Origin: Cryptomeria japonica
Taxonomy: Eukaryota; Streptophyta; Pinopsida; Cupressales; Cupressaceae
Direction: 5' to 3'
Assembly (NCBI RefSeq): GCF_030272615.1
Contig: NC_081410.1
Coordinates: forward strand, 502,534,442 to 502,598,441
Length of the DNA: 64,000 bases
In this document: positions 56,801 to 64,000 of the stretch, piece after piece
Numbering within the stretch: position 1 is the stretch's first letter
Layout of the letters: the number at the start of each line of letters is the position of its first letter
The notes under the pieces: generated by a model
The model's database searches: none
Told to the model about the DNA's origin: nothing
The model's input: the letters and a program-made list of their open reading frames with translations, nothing else
Made by a program: the position numbers and the translations under genes

Positions 56801-57806
56801 ATGTAGTTGTATTTCATGCTCCAAGGAGTGGAGCCGATTAGTGAGAGTTTTTTCCACAAACCTGAGATCCTTGGCTTTCTTCTGGCCAATAGTTTGGAAT
56901 ATTTTCTGCCAAGAGGAGACATTTTTGTTCCATCTGAGGGTGTGTGATTGGGGATGTTGAGAGTGCATGTTAAAGAGTCTAACCATTTTAATGGTAATTA
57001 GGGCATCCTTTTCGTTTAGCAGGGAGGTATTTAGGATAAACTTCTTATTGAAAGGATTACTGTTAGGGATGGAGTTCCTAGTATTGATGACAGCAATGAT
57101 AGGGAAATGGTCGGATAAGGTCACTGGCAAAATAGCCACCGAGTTCCCCAAGTGGCTAGGGGAGAAGGAGAAGAAATCTTTATTAACATAAAACTTGTCT
57201 AATCTGGAGCAGATTCGACTAGGGCCTTGCTAAAAGTTGCACCAAGTGTACCATAGGGCAGAGAATTCGGATTTGCTACCTCAAGGGGGTCAAGTAACTG
57301 AATGTGTTGTTTAAACCTATCCCAGTGAGGTTTCTCTTGGCACTTCCATTCGAAAGGGATACCCCCAACCTTGTCATCTTGGTTTTCAGTCATGTTAAAG
57401 TCTCCAGCCATGACCCAGGGGATACTCGGAAGGGCTGCCAGCCAATTCCAGGGGACTCTCTTTCCATATGATCATTAGGTGCATATATAGAACATACCCC
57501 AAAACAAGAGCCTCTAATATCCAGGGCCACTCTGTTACATGGGGAGACACCCCTATCCCTAATGTGACTTTCCCACTTAGGGTTAATGAGGAGACCAACT
57601 CCACCCTTTCCCTTAAGATGATTGGTGCATATTTTGATCACATCTCTCCAAATAAGATCAAGCGTAGTGTCAAGGGAGAACTCAATGGATTTAAGCTCTT
57701 GAAGCATCAAAAAGTCTAGATGTTTATGACAATTCAGAAACCTTTTAGTAACAAACTTCCTATCAAGTGACTCCAAGCCTCTAATATTCCATGAGATGTA
57801 TTTCAT
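53895..57806 (-). pseudogene. LINE-B ORF2: endonuclease, reverse transcriptase, zf-RVT
   Basis: The ATG is at 57,806, 12 bases after ORF1. Endonuclease motifs: SWNIRG, LMLQELK, MAGDFNM (57,411) and TLSDHFPIIAV (about 57,115). RT (56,557-55,352) is uninterrupted: FKDDKAPGLDGLPVEFY, KNWRPITLLNVSYK, STQTGFIKGRYI, LVDFEEAYDRVEW, SIRQGCPLALALF and FADDTALF, with the catalytic FADD intact. Further on come GGLGLKDLRTQG, SPIPPKVKCFRWQ and a zf-RVT remnant (RHIFFYCIFAREVW). TAG stops lie at 55,350 and 54,943, a TGA near 54,615, and frameshifts near 57,390, 57,170 and 54,350. No RNase H follows, unlike LINE-C. The enzyme performs target-primed reverse transcription. Confidence 0.92.
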
Positions 57807-57818
57807 GAGAACAGGGGA

Positions 57819-59532
57819 TTAAGAGGGACTGTTTGGGAGACCATTTTGATCTCCAAACTTTTTCTTATTCTTGGAACCAACAGGTCTGCCTTTCTTTTTA
57901 GCCATGGAGGAACCTTTCAGGTCATCATCTTCCTCACTAAGCTTAGTTAGCTCATTTTTACCATCTGCAGTTTCTACAATGTTCAACCCAGGCACTTGGG
58001 AGCCTGGAAAGCCAAGGAGCATTGAGCTAGACTTAATGTCTTCTAGACCCTTATTAGCATAGATAACTTCAATAATATGGTTGTCCTCTATTTCATTTAG
58101 CATAGATGTTGTCGCTGGGTTGGAGGTGTTAAAATCAGGGGTAACTTCTACAAATAATGAGAAATCAGATTGTTTGTGGGTCCTAGACCTGAGCATCATT
58201 TTCGTAGGATTATCACTCATGCCAGCATCACCAGCACCGCGATCAAACTTTTCTAAATTTTTAACCATATTTTTAACCAAGGAGGTGGTTGGAGTTTGTG
58301 AAGCATTTAATATGTCGTCATTCATCGCGATGGGGTATTTGCTAGTGGTTGTCAACTGATTGGCAATTTGATCACCAGCTCGGATTTGATTCAAGGCGAG
58401 TTGCTGGGTATTCTTTCATCTTCGCTTTCTTGATGTGACTGTTTGAAAATAGTCAGAAGGCGAACCCTCAGAAATTTTGGTGGGAACGGAAGCAGGGTTG
58501 AAGGGTTCGGTAGTGGAGTCAACATTCATTGGATTTAGTTCAACGAGGATGAGGCCAAGAGTCGAGCTTAAGGTGGGATTATCTTTAGGGTTAGTATTGT
58601 TTCCAATGGAATGAGGGTTTCTTAGGTTTGGGATCGACTCCTTATCAGTGCTAGGGTTTTCAGATGCTCCTGCTAGGTTAGTGTTATTCTTTTGCTTCCT
58701 GCGGTTAATGATTGGGCAGTTCTTCCGAAGATGCCCTTCTTTTTTGCACAAAAAATAGGCATTTAGTCCTCCAAGTATTTCAACAAGGAAAACAAACATT
58801 TCCTCATCGATGTTAAGGTTTAGAAGTGGAGGGATGTCGACCCCAAGTTTGATGGAGATAAGTATTCTTGCATCAAGGTTAGGGACCAAATGCATTATTT
58901 CATCAACCTGAATTATTCTCCCAAATGTTTCCAATACCTAGGGAAGAAAATACCAAAGGAAGGGAGGGACATCCTTAAGAATGACCCATCTAGGGCTTGA
59001 TAATGCAAGAACTTCCTCATTTGACGGCCTCTGAAGACCAGGCTAGGGCACAAAAGGAGATGTTCTCGACAGTCCAGTATTGTCATTTAAGGATTTCAAC
59101 TTCAGATTCATGATTATTAAAAAAGATAATATAAAGACCTTTCTGGACTTGCCTACAAAATGAAATCTTAAGCCCTAGTTTCAAATTCCAAAGATTATGA
59201 AACCAATCATCTAGGAATTTCCTAGGCGAGCATTTCTCAATATTAACACAAGCAAAGAAAATGGCAGTATTGCTTAACCTAGATTTTTTGGAAACAATTT
59301 CTTTCAACATCTCATCGTTTGGTGAAATGCAGAAAGAATTCGAGAGAATGGTAGGGCTCTTACCTTCCTCACCGGGTCGTTTGCCTCCAGGAGTCTTAAA
59401 AAATCTTGCACTAGGGTGGACTCCATGAGTAGACGGAACAACGGTCTCGATAAAGGTTTTTTTTCGGTTGGAATGGACCTGATCAGCAAGGCTAGGGGAA
59501 TTAAAGGCACCACCATCCGACTCTGGTTCCAT
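57819..59532 (-). pseudogene. LINE-B ORF1 (DUF4283-like, zinc knuckle), lightly broken
   Basis: The ATG is at 59,532 (MEPESDGGAFNSP). The N-terminal part is open to 59,083 and includes ARFFKTPGGKRPGEEGKS and KFLDDWFHNLWNLKLG. After a frame change comes EVLALSSPRWVILKDVP, then LVPNLDARILISIK and AYFLCKKEGHLRKNCP, a knuckle with Tyr for the first Cys, as in LINE-A. One TGA (near 58,414, following TSRKRR) separates the C-terminal third, which is in the same frame and ends NSPS. Confidence 0.85.
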
Positions 59533-60018
59533 CGGAGGCCACAGATGGGTCACACGAATGACCAGGGAGGTACGATTAAGGGTTAGGTTGAGATGCAGAT
59601 CGAGTACGTTTGAATACCAGACAAAATTAAATCAACGTAAATGCAGATTAATGAAAGCACGGAGATAAGAATTAAATCAAACTAAATGCAGATTAATGAA
59701 AGCATGGAGATAGGAAGGCAAACCGTGTGGAGGAGATTATCTCCTCCACATCATCGCTGAGGTGTCCATGTTGCTCATTGTAGGCTTTTCACTTCTGTAA
59801 AAGCCTTACACAGGTTCTCAGTCCTGAAAAATTCACAGTCCCAACTGAGCTACTCTCTCTAAGCTTTTATAGATAGTCTATCATTTCTTCTTTTGAAGAT
59901 GATTTATCATCTTGTTCAACCACATGAATGTCGCTATTGTGCCCTAACGTTAATTGTCTTATTGCATTGCAATTAGGTCTGTCATGTAGTGGTCACCATT
60001 TGGACGAACAATAGATCT
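59533..60018 (-). other. LINE-B 5' UTR with a tandem repeat
   Basis: Paralogous to 6,332-6,817, including the two-unit 'gattaatgaaagca' repeat (about 59,640-59,716). It ends at GTGAC (60,019-60,023), the decayed form of the gypsy target-site duplication GCGAC. Confidence 0.7.
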
Positions 60019-60023
60019 GTGAC

Positions 60024-60115
60024 TGATGGGATGGGGTTGGGATAGACTAGCCTAGTCTATGCTCCTAGATCACTTGGTGTTCTCCTCACACCCTAGGGTC
60101 TCTAGGACTTCCTTT
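60024..60115 (-). repeat. G2 3' LTR remnant
   Basis: Matches 6,823-6,927 with a 13-bp deletion after 'atgctcct'. Confidence 0.9.
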
Positions 60116-62820
60116 GATGGTTTGAGTGAAGTCTTCTGCTTGCCCACTCTTCATTTCCAAACTACCAAGGTCTCTCAACTCACATACTCCTCTTGGATGT
60201 CTACCATAGACAACCTCAAAATGATTTCTACCAGTGGTTCTGTTCACACTATCATTGTATGCATACTCTGCTTGAGAAATGATTAGGTCCCATGTCTGGC
60301 CATATTCCTTAGTTAAACACCTTAACAAGCTACCTAACACCCTATTGATGACTTCAGTCTGACCATCTATTTGTGGATGGTAAGCTGAGCTAAATGACAG
60401 ATTGGTTCCTAGTCTCCTCCATAATGTTTGCCAAAAATGTCCCATGAACTTGTTGTCCCTGTCTGAAACAATGCTTAAAGGGAGTCCATGAATCCTAACA
60501 ATCTCTTTGAAAAAGAGATGTGCAACATAGCTTGCATCATGTGTGGTCTTACATGGGATAAAATGACTCATTTTGGAAAATCTATCTACTACCACATAGA
60601 TGTTGTCCATACTTGTTTTTGTCTTGGGAAGTCCTACTACAAATTCCATGCTTATACATTCCCAAGGTCTGTTAGGAACCAATAATGGTTGATATAAACC
60701 TGCATTTCTTGATCCACCTTTGGCTCTTTGGCATACTCCACATTGTTCTACATATCTTTTCACATCCCTTGGAAACTTTGGCCAATAATAGTACCTCTGC
60801 ACTAAATCTAGGATCTTATTAATCCCAAAGTGTCCACTCAAATTGCCATTATGTTTCTCTTGGATGAGGTTCTCCCTCATAGATCCTCTAGGTACACACA
60901 ACTAGTTACCCTTAAACAAGAGACCATTTTGGAGAGTGTAATCTGCATACTTGCCATGGAAATGGTTCTCAAACTCTTTGCAAACATTGTAAGTTGTTGA
61001 AAAGTCTTCATCTCCTTCATAGAGGTTCTTGAAACCTTCTATGCCTATGCTTTGCAACTGTAATTCTTGAACTGTCAACAACTTCCTGCTCAATGCATCT
61101 ACCACCCTGTTAAGCTGCCCCTTCTTATGTTTGATGGTGAAGGTGAAGGATTGGAGGTATTCCATCCATTTCAAATGCCTATTGCTTAGCTTCTCTTAAG
61201 TGTTTATGTAACTCAATGTCTAATTGTCTGTGAACACTACAAATTCTTTTGGAAGTAGGTAATGCCTCCATTTTTTAAGAGACTGCACTAATGCATATAA
61301 CTCTAGGTCATAGGCTAAGTACTTCTTCTTTGCTTCATTAATCTTCTCACTAAAAAATGCCACAGGTCTTCCCTCTTGACTCAACACACCACCTACTGCA
61401 ACTCCACTTGCATCACACTCCAAGGTGAATAGCTTATCAAACGTAGGTAGGATAAGGATAGGTTTTGTGGCTACTTCCTGTTTCAACAATTGAAATGCTT
61501 TGTCTACCTGCTCAATCCATTTAAACTTAGTTTTCAGACCTCCCTTAATGGTTTCAAGGACTAGTGCACATATACCACTGAAATTCCTCACAAATTTCCT
61601 ATAGAATTGAGCTAGTCCATGGAAACTTCTTACCTCAGTCCCTGTTTTAGGTGCAGGCCAATTCAAGATTGCCTCCACTTTGCTTGGATCCATCTTCAAG
61701 GTTACTTTAGACACCACAAATCCTAAGTAAACCAGCTCTTGCTTCAAGAAGTCACACTTCTCAAGGTTGATGGATAGTTTCTCCTCGTGCAACCTTTCTA
61801 GAACTAACCTCAAATGCTCAAGGTGTTCTTCCTTGGTTCTGCTATAGATGAGAATGTCATCTAGATACACCACCACAAATCTGCCTATAAAGTCTTTCAA
61901 CACCTCATTCATCAACCTCATGAAGCTGCTTGGAGCATTAGTAAGACCAAATGGCATCACAAGCCATTCATACAATCCATCTATGGTTTTAAAAGCAGTA
62001 TTCCACAAATCACCCTCCTTAATTCTTATCTAGTGATAACCACTTTTAAGGTCTAGCTTGGTGAAATACATAGCCCCTCCTAAACAGTCCATTAGATCCT
62101 CTATTCTAGGAATAGGAAACCTATACCTTATGGTAATCCTATTGATTGCTCTTGAGTCAATGCATAATCTCCACTTACCTCATTTTTTTGATGCTAGCAC
62201 TACCGGGACTGCACATGGGCTGATGCTCTTCTTAATCAATCCTTGTTCCAATAACTCCTGCACTTGTCTTGCTACTTCCTTATTCTGATCAGGTGTGAGC
62301 TTATATGCAGCCTTGTTAGGTAAGGATGCACTAGGAACAAAATCTATTTGATGACTTATGGACCTTCTTGGTGGGAGTGTTGCAAGTGCTCCATCACTCG
62401 CTATGTCCTTATACTCTTGCAACATCTGCTTCACCTCCTTGGGTACTTCTTCCTGCAACTTGTCTTCTTCCTCCCTTGGCTTCACAAAGATGGCACACTT
62501 CACTATCTCCTCCTCATGTAGTAAACTCAAGAATTCCTTACCAGTAGCCATTAAAACACTAGGTGTTTTTGAAGTGCCTTCTTCATCCTCTATCAAAGAC
62601 TGAATCTTGAAAGTCTTGTTGTCCTTCTTAAAGGATATGGAGTTCTACTCTCCATCATAGATCACCTTCCTGTCAAACTGCTAGGGTCTTCCTAGCAATA
62701 AGTGGCATGCATCCATAGGCAACACATCACAAAGGATCTTGTCCTTGTATCCTCCAATAGAAAACTCTACCCAAGTCTACTCATTGACTAGTACACTCTG
62801 TCCTTTGTTCAACCAAGTCA
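60086..62820 (-). pseudogene. pol: G2 pol: reverse transcriptase, RNase H, integrase
   Basis: All parts lie in one reading frame, interrupted only by stops. [18 protein letters not shown] and [12 protein letters not shown]. RNase [17 protein letters not shown]. Integrase: GHFGINKILDLVQRYY, CGVCQRAK, SMEFVVGLP (Glu-Phe where G1 has Asp-Phe, so a catalytic Asp is lost), IVSDRDNKF and DGQTEVINR. Stops shared with G1: GYH*IRI and NE*TWVEF. Private stops: about 62,690, 62,648, 62,180, 61,230-61,180 and 60,902. It ends at the same LTR fusion as G1. Confidence 0.92.
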
Positions 62821-62824
62821 CTTT

Positions 62825-64000
62825 CTAAGGATTGGTGTGGGGTATTCTTGTGAGTTTCAACTTTCTCACTGCCTCTTCTGAGATGATGTTGTCAGTTGAG
62901 CCTGGATCAACAATCACCTTGCACACTTTACCAAGAACTTTGCATCTCACCCTAAACAATGCTCTCCTATGTTTGGGTTCCTCCTTAACCGGCTGTCTGA
63001 TCAAAATCCTATTGAACATCAGATTCTCACCAACTTCTGATTCAATCTGGTCCACATTCGATGTCTTGCTTCTTGAAGAGTCTTCTTGTGCATAAACAAC
63101 CCTCTTTCCACTGTTTGATGAGGTAGGCTTGTCAGGACATCTATATGTCGGGTGTCCCAATTGTCCACAATTGTAACACTTCACTGTTGCAAAATAGGAG
63201 TTACCTTTGTCGGTACCTCTACCCCTATTTGAACCACCTTATGCACCTCTTCCTCTAGAGTGTCCTCCTCTGAGATTGGTTTCACTACCATGCTCAGTCA
63301 ACTTAGCTTCTCCTTGGTTTCTTGGCTCATTTGTCTTGCTTTGGTAACCACCTTAGTGATTCACTTGGTCTCTACCTCTGCCTCTACCCCTGTTATGTGT
63401 GTCTCCTTTCCTTTTGTTCCTCTCTTCTACCTTGACAGCAAGCTGATGACATTTCTGAACAGTAGTAGGAGTCCATAGGCTTATCTCCTCGTGTATGTTC
63501 CACTTTAGACCGCTTAGATACCTAGCCACCATAATGGATTCATCTTCTTGAACCTTTGATCTAAGACATAGCTTTTGAAACTCTTCGGTGTAGGAGGTTA
63601 CATCAAGATCTTTCTGCTTCAATCCTTGTCTCTTCTTATGAAGTTGGACTTCATAATCCTCTGGTAAGTAGTTTTCCTTAATCTTACTCACCATAGCTTT
63701 CCAATTTGCAATTGGTAGCTTTCACATGCTAACCCTTTCTTCTTGCAGGTACTTCCACCATGTCAAAGCTGCTCCCCTTAATCTTGATTTGGCAACTTTA
63801 ACCTTCTGAGCCTCTGTCACTCCTTCACACTCAAAGTGGTTTTCCATGCCCTCAATCCATTCCATAACAGTGTCTATGTCCATTCTTCCATTGAAATGTG
63901 GCAATCCTTCAAAAGCTTTGGTGTTAAAAACCTTGATAGCCTTCACAAAAGGTTCTTCATTGAACAAGGGATCTGGTTCAGGAATTATGTCATCTATGTC
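62825..64000 (-). pseudogene. gag: G2 gag, zinc knuckle and protease, partial
   Basis: Gag core (MEWIEGMENHFECEGV, ALTWWKYLQEE, LDVTSYTEEFQKLCLRS), RGRGRGRDQ, the intact knuckle CYNCGQLGHPTYRC and a protease with VIVDPGSTDNIISEEA. Stops near 63,720 (TGA), 63,352 (TAA; TGA in G1), 63,240 (TAA, shared) and 62,824 (TAG, private). The N-terminus is outside the window. Confidence 0.9.

Larger units (their letters stand above)
53619..60018 (-). mobile_element. LINE-B, nearly full-length L1-type retrotransposon
   Basis: From the right: 5' UTR (cut by G2 at 60,019), ORF1, ORF2 and a 3' UTR ending in a T-run on the plus strand (53,617-53,624) next to 'tttttaatcatttt'. The same target sequence follows the 5' end of LINE-A at 13,089 and is unoccupied in unit 2. 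It is the paralogue of LINE-A. Confidence 0.9.
60024..64000 (-). mobile_element. G2: Ty3/gypsy element, paralogue of G1, runs off the right edge
   Basis: Same structure and same 3' truncation as G1. Its 3' LTR remnant is 60,024-60,115, joined to integrase at the same base (…ccttt|gatggtttg). Its 5' LTR would lie beyond 64,000. Confidence 0.92.

Overview
This window reads as nuclear intergenic DNA of a seed plant. A conifer or other large-genome gymnosperm is the best guess, from the stacked, old, nested LTR retrotransposons, the L1-type LINEs with DUF4283/zinc-knuckle ORF1, and the very AT-rich spacers. That assignment is inference. I see no rRNA, tRNA, CRISPR or bacterial features. Only one open frame looks like a host gene: a syringolide-induced 14-1-1-like protein at 40,278-40,895 (-).

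Layout. 1-4,282 (-): 5' part of a Tat/Ogre-like Ty3/gypsy element (TatA: gag, leader, primer-binding site, 5' LTR), inserted into a LINE. 4,283-6,817 (-), continuing at 12,790-13,088: LINE-A (endonuclease start, ORF1, 5' UTR), interrupted by Ty3/gypsy element G1 at 6,823-12,784 (-), which has a perfect GCGAC target-site duplication. G1's LTR has 136-bp inverted repeats at its two ends. 13,089-14,140: AT-rich repeat unit 1. 14,141-15,190 (-): retroposon R1. 16,738-19,140 (+): LINE-C reverse transcriptase/RNase H remnant, fused to a pol-less Copia element (CopNA, 19,141-32,282, +). CopNA carries a long unrecognised frame and is split by a second Tat element (TatB, 20,102-26,993, -) that has gag and protease but no pol. 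32,330-33,540 (-): decayed LINE-D. 34,380-41,640: AT-rich unit 2 with a LINE ORF1 fragment, a small hairpin element and the host-like gene. 42,710-48,450 (-): Copia element CopM with a CTGAA target-site duplication. It contains a 933-bp inverted-repeat DNA element and an opposite-strand Copia fragment (CopP). 48,456-53,618: AT-rich unit 3, holding retroposon R2 with a 12-bp target-site duplication. 53,619-60,018 (-): LINE-B, nearly full length. 60,024-64,000 (-): gypsy G2, running off the right edge.

History. LINE-B+G2 is a second copy of LINE-A+G1 about 53.2 kb away, with the same internal junctions, shared stop codons and the same truncated gypsy 3' end. The LINE target site can be read on the 3' side in unit 3, on the 5' side in unit 1, and unoccupied in unit 2. 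The order is therefore: AT-rich units, LINE insertion, gypsy insertion into the LINE 5' UTR, gypsy 3' deletion, block duplication, then TatA insertion into one copy. Almost every element is broken by stop codons. Many are TAG where the family has Gln or Trp, which fits C-to-T decay at methylated CHG sites. No gene works with another in a pathway here; the relationships are nesting and duplication.
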